DNA of 7,555 bases from the NCBI GenBank assembly GCA_030615475.1, contig JAUWZF010000045.1, positions 1 through 7,555 on the forward strand, written 5' to 3'. The stretch is from Dehalococcoidales bacterium. GTDB lineage: Bacteria; Chloroflexota; Dehalococcoidia; Dehalococcoidales; RBG-16-60-22. How positions within the stretch are numbered: the stretch's first letter is position 1; each line of letters begins with the position of its first letter. The position numbers were made by a program, and so were the translations under genes. The notes under the pieces were generated by a model, which had not been told where the DNA came from, did no database searches, and was given only the letters and a program-made list of their open reading frames with translations. Of the stretch, positions 1-6,016 are shown piece after piece.

Positions 1-83
1 ATCGGCTTGCCGCATTTTCCGCAACGGAGGCCTGTCTCTACGTCCGGGTGCGTGGCGCATCTCATTGTTTCCGACTCGGTCAT
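1..83 (-). CDS. Partial gene, N-terminus with a B-box-like zinc-finger motif
   Basis: Only the first 27 codons are in the window; the gene runs off the left edge. The start ATG (83-81) overlaps the plsY-like stop as ATGA, which implies translational coupling. A purine-rich AAGGA (93-97, minus strand) lies 9 nt upstream and supports this ATG over the in-frame ATG at codon 7. The visible peptide has C9-x2-H12 followed by C21-x2-C24 with intervening HPD and ETGLRC, a likely zinc-binding half-site. In bacteria, especially Chloroflexota, such a 'C-x2-H-P...C-x2-C-G' start precedes a membrane region or, in some proteins, a rhomboid protease domain; that is from memory. The rest of the protein is not visible, so no function is assigned. 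The reading frame and zinc motif are seen directly; the family is inferred. Confidence 0.7.
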   Translation of the reverse strand, partial: MTESETMRCATHPDVETGLRCGKCGKP

Positions 84-775
84 TCCGGTTTTTCCTTTTT
101 AACAACGCGTTTTCGGTGAACCCAGGCCTTCCTGTCGCCGATATCACGGTCGAAAAGCAGTCGATTTAAAAGCAGTCGGCCCATCCCGATACTCCTGGCC
201 TCGGGCGCCGGCTGCGCGGTGAGCCGCTTGATAATTATTATCAACGTCATGGCCAGATATCCCATGGTTACCGAAAGGGGTTCCCGGAAAATCGCGCTGG
301 CTATGGGCAGTATTACCATCCCCACGAATATCGGCACCGGCGTCCGGCGTGTGATGGCGGCGACGGCAGCGCCGATAGCAAAGAAGGCCACAGTTGTCCA
401 CGGCGTTATATTATTATTTATTAAAGGCAGTATGATGATTATACCCAGGCTTGTCGCAACCCCCCGGCCCCCGTGGAAGCGGAGAAAGACCGACCAGTTG
501 TGCCCGGCGACGGCGGCCAGGCCGACCGCCAGCTGCTGTCCGGCATCCAGTCCCAGCCGCAAGGCTATCAACATCATCAGCATACCCTTGAAAAAATCGA
601 AAATGCCCACTATCAGGCCGAGCTTCCGGGAGGTCGTCCGCCACAGGTTGCCGCCCCCCACCTGCTGGGTGCCCTGTTTCCTGAGGTCTATCCCGCGTGC
701 CCTGGCTACCAGGTATGAGGATGGCACCGAACCGAGGAGATAAGAACATATAATCAATACAATCCAGGTAGTCAT
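80..775 (-). CDS. plsY: PlsY-like integral membrane protein (acylphosphate:glycerol-3-phosphate acyltransferase family), divergent
   Basis: The 231-residue polytopic membrane protein belongs to the PlsY family, whose members transfer an acyl chain from acyl-phosphate to glycerol-3-phosphate, the first step of phospholipid synthesis. Seen: motif GSVPSSYLVAR (15-25), including the conserved Ser and Arg; a partly kept glycine loop, GGGN (40-43); D60-x2-K63-G64; and GHNWSVFLRFHGGRGVATS (91-109). Departures from the usual family pattern: the loop continues WRTT where GATN is usual, and the C-terminal H-x2-N-x2-R-L-x2-G-x-E element is reduced to K183-R184-L185 without the His, Asn, Gly or Glu. A basic tail of about 40 residues (191-231) makes it longer than the usual roughly 200 residues. 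It may be a paralog with altered substrate or weak activity. The start ATG is preceded by GAAGGAG (780-786), and its stop overlaps the next gene's start. Family membership is solid; classical activity is uncertain. Confidence 0.85.
   Translation of the reverse strand: MTTWIVLIICSYLLGSVPSSYLVARARGIDLRKQGTQQVGGGNLWRTTSRKLGLIVGIFDFFKGMLMMLIALRLGLDAGQQLAVGLAAVAGHNWSVFLRFHGGRGVATSLGIIIILPLINNNITPWTTVAFFAIGAAVAAITRRTPVPIFVGMVILPIASAIFREPLSVTMGYLAMTLIIIIKRLTAQPAPEARSIGMGRLLLNRLLFDRDIGDRKAWVHRKRVVKKEKPE
93..97 (-). promoter_or_regulatory. Ribosome binding site of the zinc-finger gene
   Basis: AAGGA lies inside the last codons of the plsY-like gene, 9 nt before the ATG at 83. It favours that ATG over the second in-frame ATG at 65-63, which has no comparable site. 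Confidence 0.5.
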
Positions 776-796
776 GAAGCTCCTTCAAAGGGCGTT

Positions 797-825
797 ATAA
801 TATATTTCCAGTTCGCTCATTTCAA
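797..825 (-). promoter_or_regulatory. Candidate internal sigma-70-type promoter for the plsY-like gene
   Basis: On the minus strand, TTGAAA (825-820, five of six matches to the -35 consensus) is followed after exactly 17 nt by TATTAT (802-797, five of six matches to the -10 consensus). The predicted start near 790 leaves a leader of about 15 nt containing GAAGGAG before the ATG at 775. The PHP gene's stop codon lies in the spacer, so this promoter would let the plsY-like and zinc-finger genes be expressed apart from the upstream RNA-decay genes. This is a sequence match only. Confidence 0.5.
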
Positions 826-1653
826 GGCTTGTTCACCGGCGGCGATGAGCCGTTCCGCCGCTTCCAGGGGCACCTCCACGCCGCCGAGCATGACCTCACT
901 GCTGTCACTGATGCCGTGATAGTCGGTGCCGCCGGTGGCGATAAGTCCGTATTTTTCCGCCAGACCGAGCGTAGCCTCGGTTTCTTCGGCGGTATTGTCC
1001 TTGTAATAGGCCTCGATGCCGACCAGCCCGGCTGCTTTCAGCTTTTTTACCATCGCCTCCGGCTCTTTAACGGTGAACGGGTGCGCCAGCACGGGCAGCC
1101 CCCGGGAACGTAATATCAGTTCTACCGCTTCTTCTGGCGTCATCTTCTCGCGCTCGACGTAGGCCGGGCCGCCGTGGCCGATATACTTATCAAAAGCCTC
1201 TGTGAACGTGGCGATATAGCCCTTTTCCAGCATCGCCCGGGCGATATGCGGTCGCCCGATGGAGCCGTCGCCGGCTATTTCCTGAACGCGCTGCCAGTCG
1301 ATATCGATTCCCAGAGCGCCCAGCTTGGTGACCATCCCCCGCGCCCTTCCCTGCCGGGAATTGCGGAACCTCTCCAGGGCTGACCCCAGTTCCCGGCTGG
1401 TATAGTCGATGAAGTAACCCAGGACATGGGCTTCACCATCGGCTAAATCGGTGCTGATTTCGACACCGGGGATACACCTGAGTTCGGGGAAGGCTCTGGC
1501 GGCCTCCAGTGCCGGTGCGATTCCGCTCACGGAGTCGTGGTCGGTCAGGGCGATGACCTTCAATCCGAGCTCCGCTGCCTTGCCGACGATGGTTTCGGGA
1601 CTGAACTTACCGTCGGAGGCGGTCGAGTGAATGTGCAGGTCAACCAGACTCAC
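817..1653 (-). CDS. PHP-domain phosphoesterase (TrpH/YciV-type: nucleoside 3',5'-bisphosphate phosphatase or 5'-3' exoribonuclease family)
   Basis: This 278-residue cytoplasmic metalloenzyme has a complete PHP active site. Seen: DLHIHSTASDG (5-15) with H7, H9 and D14; LTDHDS (36-41) with D38, H39 and D40; GVEIS with E65; H76 in HVLGY; AHPF with H191; and TDYHG with D244 and H246, the usual trinuclear metal ligands. Length and motif order match the TrpH/YciV group. Characterised members dephosphorylate nucleoside 3',5'-bisphosphates such as pAp or trim 5'-monophosphorylated RNAs; the substrate here is inferred. The start is GTG at 1653, overlapping the stop of the YmdB-like gene as GTGA. A GGGAG lies about 11 nt upstream inside that gene, so expression is probably coupled to it. 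Its place behind rny and the YmdB-like gene fits a role in clearing RNA breakdown products. The family call is secure; the exact substrate is not. Confidence 0.9.
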   Translation of the reverse strand: MSLVDLHIHSTASDGKFSPETIVGKAAELGLKVIALTDHDSVSGIAPALEAARAFPELRCIPGVEISTDLADGEAHVLGYFIDYTSRELGSALERFRNSRQGRARGMVTKLGALGIDIDWQRVQEIAGDGSIGRPHIARAMLEKGYIATFTEAFDKYIGHGGPAYVEREKMTPEEAVELILRSRGLPVLAHPFTVKEPEAMVKKLKAAGLVGIEAYYKDNTAEETEATLGLAEKYGLIATGGTDYHGISDSSEVMLGGVEVPLEAAERLIAAGEQALK

Positions 1654-2423
1654 GGCGCTGCCATCTCCCGGTGAATGCGCTCGATGCTGGTAGCCTTGCC
1701 GCTGGTTTCATCCACCTCGACCATGATGGCATTGAGTACCGGCTTCCCCTTGCCTACTGAAAGGTGATGGGGCATCATCGTCAGGAAACGCTGGATAACG
1801 GCCTCGGCATCGTCGCCGATAATCGAATCCTCCGGCCCGGTCATACCGATATCGGTGACGTAAGCGGTACCCCCCGGCAGTATCTTCGTATCGATGGTGC
1901 CGACATGGGTATGGGTGCCGAGCACGGCGCTGACCCGCCCGTCCAGGTAGCGCCCCATGGCTACCTTCTCCGAGGTCGCCTCGGCATGGAAGTCCACGAT
2001 GATAACCTTCGGTTTAGGGTCGAGTTCTTCCAGCAGCCTGTCCATAGCCCGGAAGGGGCAGTCGTAACTGTTCATGAAGGTCCGGCCAATCAGATTTACC
2101 ACCAGGGCCTTGCCGGTGCGCAGGTAGCCCCGCCCCGGCACACCGGAGGGATAGTTCAACGGACGCAGGATGGGCAGATTGGCATCGAGGTAGGGAATAA
2201 TCTCTTTCTGTGCCCATATGTGATTGCCGGAGGTGAGCACATCTATGCCGTCACCCAGTAATTCCTGCGAGGTGTTTACGGTCAGACCGAAACCGCCGGC
2301 GGCATTCTCGCCGTTGGCAATTACCAGGTTGATACTGTGTTGCTTGCGCAGGCCGCGCACGAACTTGTGTACGGCCTGCCGTCCCGGCCGGCCAACGATG
2401 TCGCCTATGGTTAATATTTTCAT
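1650..2423 (-). CDS. ymdB: YmdB-type metallophosphoesterase (2',3'-cyclic nucleotide phosphodiesterase, TIGR00282 family)
   Basis: The 257-residue soluble protein has the family's calcineurin-like dinuclear metal site. Seen: IGDIVGRPGR with D8; NGENAAGGFG with E39 and N40; TSGNHIW with N67 and H68; DFHAEATSEK with H146; and GTHTHVGT with H171 and H173. These line up closely with the metal ligands known from Bacillus subtilis YmdB and Deinococcus DR1281. YmdB hydrolyses 2',3'-cyclic nucleotides, and in Bacillus it affects RNase Y-dependent mRNA turnover and the biofilm/motility switch. The gene starts one base after the rny stop codon and has no clear Shine-Dalgarno sequence, so reinitiation from rny is likely. 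The rny-ymdB neighbourhood is the same as in Bacillus, which supports the name. Length is normal and no key residue is missing. Confidence 0.93.
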   Translation of the reverse strand: MKILTIGDIVGRPGRQAVHKFVRGLRKQHSINLVIANGENAAGGFGLTVNTSQELLGDGIDVLTSGNHIWAQKEIIPYLDANLPILRPLNYPSGVPGRGYLRTGKALVVNLIGRTFMNSYDCPFRAMDRLLEELDPKPKVIIVDFHAEATSEKVAMGRYLDGRVSAVLGTHTHVGTIDTKILPGGTAYVTDIGMTGPEDSIIGDDAEAVIQRFLTMMPHHLSVGKGKPVLNAIMVEVDETSGKATSIERIHREMAAP

Positions 2424-2424
2424 C

Positions 2425-3963
2425 TTATTTTGCGTAGTCGACGGCGCGTGTCTCCCTGATAACGGTTACCTTTATCTGCCCCGGGTAGCTGAGGGTCTCT
2501 TCCACCTTCTTGACGATGTCCCGTGCCAGTCTCATGGCTCCCAGGTCATCGATGGTTTCCGGCTTGACCAGGATGCGTACTTCACGGCCAGCCTGGATGG
2601 CGAAGGACTTCTCGACTCCTTTGAAGCTATCGGCAATATCCTCCAGCGCCTTGAGTCGTTTCAGGTAGCTGTCCAGCGACTCCCGCCGTGCGCCGGGTCG
2701 GGCGCTGCTGATGGCATCAGCCGCTGAGGTGATGTAACCCCAGATGCTGGTATCGCTGGTCTCGAGGTGGTGTTCGGCGACGCCCTGCAGCACCTCGGGT
2801 GATTTTTCCCACTGCTTGACGAGGTCGGCGCCGATGGCGGCATGGGTCCCTTCCACCTCGCGGTCCACGGACTTGCCGATATCGTGCAGCAGTCCGGCCT
2901 TCTTGGCGGTGGTGACATTGGCTCCCAGTTCCGCGGCAATCATACCGGACAGGTAAGCAACCTCGCGGCTGTGTTCCAGAGCGTTCTGTCCGTAGCTGGT
3001 GCGGAATTTGAGTCGGCCCAGCAGCTTTATCAGCTCGGGGTGCAGCTGGACTCCCAGCTGGAGGGCCGCCTGCTCGCCGGCATTCTGGATATCGGCATCC
3101 ACTTCCTCTTTGGCCTTGACGGCCATCTCTTCGATGCGTGCCGGGTGGATGCGGCCGTCAAGGATAAGCCGGTTCAGGGCGACGCGGGCAATCTCCCGGC
3201 GGACGGGGTCGAAGCTGGATATCGTTACCGCCTCCGGGGTATCGTCGATAATAAGGTCGACGCCGGTGGCCTGCTCCAGCGCCCGGATATTGCGGCCCTC
3301 CCTGCCGATGAGCCTGCCTTTCATCTCATCGTTGGGAAGGGGGACTACCGAGACCGTAGTCTCGGCAACGATTTCCGAGGCGCTGCGCTGTATGGCCGAT
3401 GCCAGTATCTCCTGGGATTTCTCGTCGGCCTCCTCTTTCAGCTTGGTTTCCCACTGGTGGAGGCGTCTGGAGGCTTCCTGCTGCATCTCGACCTCCATGG
3501 CGTCGAGCAACGTCTGTCTTGCCTCCGTGCTGGACATTCCGGAAATCAGTTCCAGCTCCTTCAAATGCTTGTCCTTGATCTCTCCGAGCTGGTTACGGGT
3601 CGTTTCTATTTCCTTTTCTTTGCCGGTCAGATTGCGGTCGCGCTGCTCTACGCCTTCCAGCTTGCGGTCCAGGGTCTCCTGTTTTTGATTAAGCCTGTTT
3701 TCCTGCCGTTGCAGCTCGGCGCGTCGCTCGCGGTAGTCACTGTCCGCCGAGCCCTTGAGGCGCTTGGTTTCTTCCTGGGCTTCCTGCAGCATATCTTTGG
3801 ATTCGTTCCTGGCCTCAGCCACCATTCTGGCAGCTTTCCTCTCGGCGATACGCAGTTGTCGGTTGAATACTAATCGGCGAGATAAGAATAAGGCCAGGCC
3901 ACCAAATACTAAGCCTATGATAAAGCTAAAGAATATTGCTATATATACTATTCCTTCTGTCAT
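2425..3963 (-). CDS. rny: RNase Y, membrane-anchored endoribonuclease
   Basis: This 512-residue protein is the endonuclease that initiates mRNA decay in many bacteria without RNase E. Seen in order: one N-terminal membrane helix (about 4-27); a long charged coiled coil (about 35-195), rich in Glu, Lys, Arg and Gln; a KH RNA-binding domain with the IGREG loop (219-223); and an HD domain with LLHDIGK (H360, D361 at the metal site), followed by VAEHH (395-399). The order and length match Bacillus RNase Y. The start ATG at 3963 has AAGGGGGT (3968-3975) 4-5 nt upstream, close to the full anti-SD complement. The 57-bp gap to recX holds a TATTAT -10-like hexamer (3997-4002) without a convincing -35, so read-through from recX is the more likely source of transcript. 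The gene is complete with no missing motif. Confidence 0.96.
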   Translation of the reverse strand: MTEGIVYIAIFFSFIIGLVFGGLALFLSRRLVFNRQLRIAERKAARMVAEARNESKDMLQEAQEETKRLKGSADSDYRERRAELQRQENRLNQKQETLDRKLEGVEQRDRNLTGKEKEIETTRNQLGEIKDKHLKELELISGMSSTEARQTLLDAMEVEMQQEASRRLHQWETKLKEEADEKSQEILASAIQRSASEIVAETTVSVVPLPNDEMKGRLIGREGRNIRALEQATGVDLIIDDTPEAVTISSFDPVRREIARVALNRLILDGRIHPARIEEMAVKAKEEVDADIQNAGEQAALQLGVQLHPELIKLLGRLKFRTSYGQNALEHSREVAYLSGMIAAELGANVTTAKKAGLLHDIGKSVDREVEGTHAAIGADLVKQWEKSPEVLQGVAEHHLETSDTSIWGYITSAADAISSARPGARRESLDSYLKRLKALEDIADSFKGVEKSFAIQAGREVRILVKPETIDDLGAMRLARDIVKKVEETLSYPGQIKVTVIRETRAVDYAK

Positions 3964-3967
3964 TTTG

Positions 3968-3975
3968 ACCCCCTT
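3968..3975 (-). promoter_or_regulatory. Strong Shine-Dalgarno of rny
   Basis: AAGGGGGT differs by one base from AAGGAGGT and sits 4 nt before the ATG at 3963. It fixes the rny start and suggests efficient independent initiation, in contrast to the SD-less YmdB-like gene behind it. Confidence 0.6.
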
Positions 3976-4020
3976 TCACTAACGCTAGTCTTTATGATAA
4001 TATATTCAGGTAATGTAACC

Positions 4021-4656
4021 CTATTCGGAACCAGTTCCCGGCTCTTTCCATACCCTTTCGACTGTTTTCTTGATTACATCGTAGCCGAAGCCTCTCCGGC
4101 CGAGGTGTTCGCCTAACCGGCGTCGAAATACCTGGTAGTCGGACGGGGACAGGCGGCGGGCTTTGCTGAGGGCCGCCCGGTAAGCGCTGTCGCTATCATC
4201 CACATCGCTGATTACCTGCTCTATAATATCGTTGTCCAGTCCCTTTCGCTGCAGTTCCAGCTTCGTCAGTCGCCGACTGCGCGGACTGAATGACTCCCGG
4301 TTATCTTTCCAGAACTGGGCAAAGGCGGTATCATCCACCAACCCCTGCTCCTTCAGTCTGGCGAGAGCCTTCTCGGTACAGTCACTGTCGAATCCGCGCT
4401 TCTGGAGCCTCTGTCTGATTTCGGCTTCGCTGCGCGGTCGGTAGCCGAGGTAGCGGATGGCCGCGTTCAGGCAGCGCTGGTAGCGGTCGACCCCGGTCAG
4501 TGCCTCCAGTCGGGCTTCGGATAGTTCCTCTCCGACTTTCAGGCCCTCTTTCAGGACTACTTCCGCCAGCAGGTTGAAGGCGTACTTACCGTCCAGGTAA
4601 ACGTTTACCCGCTTTTCCCGTCTCTTTCCTGCCGTCAGTCTGGTTATTTTACTCAT
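4021..4656 (-). CDS. recX: RecX, regulator of RecA filaments
   Basis: The 211-residue protein is built of RecX-type three-helix repeats. Seen: an N-terminal basic segment with KITRLTAGKRREKRVNVYLD (3-22); the first repeat with YLGYRPRSEAEIRQRL (69-84); GLVDDTAFAQFW (105-116) matching the conserved 'GLIDD..FA' stretch; and a third repeat with HLGRRGFGYDVIKKTV (184-199). RecX binds RecA filaments and usually limits them, capping growth or promoting disassembly. It follows recA on the same strand, the usual arrangement, with a hairpin terminator in the 102-bp gap, so its transcript should come mainly from read-through. The ATG at 4656 has only a weak SD (GGGG about 10 nt upstream, AGG closer), consistent with low expression. 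Length falls in the family's normal range. Confidence 0.93.
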   Translation of the reverse strand: MSKITRLTAGKRREKRVNVYLDGKYAFNLLAEVVLKEGLKVGEELSEARLEALTGVDRYQRCLNAAIRYLGYRPRSEAEIRQRLQKRGFDSDCTEKALARLKEQGLVDDTAFAQFWKDNRESFSPRSRRLTKLELQRKGLDNDIIEQVISDVDDSDSAYRAALSKARRLSPSDYQVFRRRLGEHLGRRGFGYDVIKKTVERVWKEPGTGSE

Positions 4657-4674
4657 TACCTGACAACCCCGTTT

Positions 4675-4710
4675 AAAAACACAAAAGGCTGAAGCCTGTG
4701 CCTCAGCCTT
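4675..4710 (-). terminator. Rho-independent-type terminator/attenuator between recA and recX
   Basis: On the minus strand AAGGCTGA (4710-4703) pairs with TCAGCCTT (4692-4685), an 8-bp perfect stem with a 10-nt loop. It is followed by TTGTGTTTTT (4684-4675), a U-rich though interrupted tail. It lies about 48 nt after the recA stop and 19 nt before the recX start. The interrupted tail suggests partial termination, so some transcripts would continue into recX and the genes behind it. The plus-strand orientation lacks a good T-tract. Confidence 0.75.
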
Positions 4711-4758
4711 ATTTCTTCCCCTCTGCCTGTAAGGTCAGCTTATCCTGGTAAATGCACC

Positions 4759-5775
4759 TTATTCTTCATCAGGCGGTGTTTCGTGGGTAGTGCCGGCTGA
4801 GGCCCTGATCCGTTCTTCAATTTCCTGGGCAAGCTCAGGATTTTGCGCGAGGTGTTGTTTGGCGCTTTCCCGGCCCTGCCCGAGGCGGATGTCACCGTAG
4901 GAGAAAAAGGCGCCGGCTTTACTTAACAGCCCCAGCTCTAAACCAATATCAATGAGGTTGCCCTCTTTGCTTATGCCGTGGTCGAACATGATGTCGAACT
5001 CGGCGGTGCGGAACGGGGGGGCAACCTTATTCTTAACTACCTTAGCTCTAATACGACTGCCTATAGCGTCGTTTCCCTGCTTGATGATCTCCGCGCGCCT
5101 CAGGTCAATCCTTGTCGAGCTATAGAACTTCAGCGCTCTGCCCCCGGTAGTCACCTCCGGATTACCGAAGACGATGCCAACCTTCTCTCTCAGCTGGTTG
5201 ATGAATATCACCGCTGTCCCGGACCGTCCGATGGCAGCGGCGAGTTTCCTCAGGGCTTGTGACATAAGGCGGGCCTGCAGACCCATCTGCGGGTCTCCCA
5301 TATCCCCCTCGATTTCAGCCCGGGGAACCAGAGCGGCGACACTATCAATAACTATCGCGTCAACAGCGCTGCTCCTTACCAGCGCCTCGGTAATCTCCAG
5401 TGCCTGTTCGCCGGTATCCGGTTGTGAGATGAGCAGTTCGTCAATATTAACGCCGCAATTGGCAGCGTAAGAGGGGTCTAGGGCATGCTCTGCATCAATA
5501 TAGGCAACCGTACCTCCTCTTTTTTGTGCTTCGGCGATGATATGCTGGGCTAAGGTAGTTTTTCCGGATGACTCGGGTCCGAATATTTCTGTGATACGCC
5601 CTCGGGGTATCCCTCCGATACCCAGGGCTAGGTCTAAAGCCAGGGAGCCGGTAGGAATGGCTTCTATTGGCAGCAGTACGGCTGATCCCCCCATCTTCAT
5701 GATGGAGCCCTTGCCGAACCGCTTTTCTATCTGGCCAATTGCCAATTCCAGTGCTTTTTCTCTCTCCGTGGTCAT
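4759..5775 (-). CDS. recA: RecA recombinase
   Basis: RecA forms ATP-dependent filaments on single-stranded DNA for homologous recombination and triggers SOS cleavage of LexA-type repressors. Counted from the ATG at 5775 it has 338 residues. Seen: [20 protein letters not shown] near the start; Walker [10 protein letters not shown] (66-74); YIDAEHALD with the catalytic Glu at 96; Walker B IVIDS with D144; loop L1 around [25 protein letters not shown] with the sensor Gln at 194; loop L2 through [13 protein letters not shown]; and an acidic C-terminus ending PPDEE. E96 and Q194 fall at the Escherichia coli numbers. No intein is present. An in-frame GTG at 5787 would add four residues, but it has no SD and lies about at the predicted transcription start. 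The ATG at 5775 has GAGG 6 nt upstream and gives the usual N-terminus, so it is preferred. Confidence 0.97.
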   Translation of the reverse strand: MTTEREKALELAIGQIEKRFGKGSIMKMGGSAVLLPIEAIPTGSLALDLALGIGGIPRGRITEIFGPESSGKTTLAQHIIAEAQKRGGTVAYIDAEHALDPSYAANCGVNIDELLISQPDTGEQALEITEALVRSSAVDAIVIDSVAALVPRAEIEGDMGDPQMGLQARLMSQALRKLAAAIGRSGTAVIFINQLREKVGIVFGNPEVTTGGRALKFYSSTRIDLRRAEIIKQGNDAIGSRIRAKVVKNKVAPPFRTAEFDIMFDHGISKEGNLIDIGLELGLLSKAGAFFSYGDIRLGQGRESAKQHLAQNPELAQEIEERIRASAGTTHETPPDEE

Positions 5776-5781
5776 CTCTCG

Positions 5782-5785
5782 CCTC
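5782..5785 (-). promoter_or_regulatory. Ribosome binding site deciding the recA start
   Basis: GAGG (5785-5782, minus strand) lies 6 nt before the ATG at 5775, whereas nothing SD-like precedes the GTG at 5787. With the promoter called at 5792-5820, this site would be almost at the 5' end of the mRNA. Confidence 0.45.
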
Positions 5786-5791
5786 ACCCAG

Positions 5792-5820
5792 ATAATAGCA
5801 CAACAGTTTCACCAAAACAA
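5792..5820 (-). promoter_or_regulatory. Candidate extended -10 promoter of recA
   Basis: Minus strand: TTGTTT (5820-5815) as -35, a 17-nt spacer, then TATTAT (5797-5792) as -10 preceded by TGC, giving an extended TGn -10. The predicted transcription start is around 5785, so the leader before the ATG at 5775 would be only about 10 nt. I found no GAAC-N4-GTTC or CTG-N10-CAG SOS box overlapping it. A short palindrome, ATTAG-C-CTAAT (5841-5851), lies about 20 bp upstream of the -35 and could be an operator, but nothing in the sequence proves that. Confidence 0.65.
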
Positions 5821-5870
5821 GTAGTAAAGTAAAGATTATTATTAGCCTAATTTTATTAACCTTACCCCTT

Positions 5871-5954
5871 GGGGGTGGGGGGGGAACAAACGAGATAAGC
5901 CGAGAATGATACGGGGCGGCCTGGGTGGGACTGGATCTCGAGAGGGGGGCGGGG
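5871..5954 (+). other. G-rich intergenic tract between divergent recA and GH1 promoters
   Basis: The 241-bp gene-free region 5776-6016 contains guanine runs on the plus strand: five Gs, T, eight Gs (5871-5884), GGGG (5913-5916), GGGTGGG (5923-5929), and six Gs, C, four Gs (5944-5954). The same stretch holds three copies of CGAGA (5891, 5901, 5939) and the 8-bp palindrome TCTCGAGA (5936-5943). No open frame with a ribosome site is evident here. G-quadruplex formation is possible only with one long loop. The function is unknown. Confidence 0.5.
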
Positions 5955-5972
5955 ATAGACTCACATTAAAAG

Positions 5973-5981
5973 TGGTATAAT
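5973..5981 (+). promoter_or_regulatory. Candidate extended -10 promoter of the GH1 gene
   Basis: A consensus TATAAT (5976-5981) is preceded by TGG (5973-5975), giving an extended TGn -10. No good -35 lies 17 nt upstream; TAGACT (5956-5961) resembles a -35 but its spacing of 14 nt is short. Extended -10 promoters can work with a poor -35. The predicted start near 5988 leaves a leader of about 29 nt containing AGGA (6006-6009) ahead of the ATG at 6017. Confidence 0.65.
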
Positions 5982-6016
5982 TCTGTCAAAGTGAAGCAAG
6001 AAGGCAGGATGACATA

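Noticed and set aside
219..743. Plus-strand open frame of 174 codons opposite the plsY-like gene
   Set aside because: The minus-strand frame carries PlsY motifs and a good SD; the plus-strand peptide shows no recognisable domain.
1764..2261. Plus-strand open frame of 165 codons opposite the YmdB-like gene
   Set aside because: It is antisense to a gene with every metal ligand in place, and no independent initiation signal is visible.
2842..3873. Plus-strand open frame of 343 codons opposite rny
   Set aside because: It lies wholly antisense to the well-supported rny gene, has no ribosome site or family motif, and its leucine/glutamine-rich content mirrors the coiled-coil codons on the other strand.
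3978..3991. Small hairpin (ACTA-ACGC-TAGT) between recX and rny as a terminator
   Set aside because: The stem has only four pairs and is followed by a G-run, not a U-tract, so it cannot act as a standard terminator.
5776..5787. GTG at 5787 as the recA start
   Set aside because: There is no SD before it, it overlaps the predicted transcription start, and the four extra residues are not part of the usual RecA N-terminus. The ATG at 5775 is preferred.
5871..5884. Self-contained G-quadruplex in the first G-run
   Set aside because: Thirteen Gs and one T in 14 nt cannot supply four runs of three Gs plus three loops. A quadruplex would need the more distant runs and a long loop.
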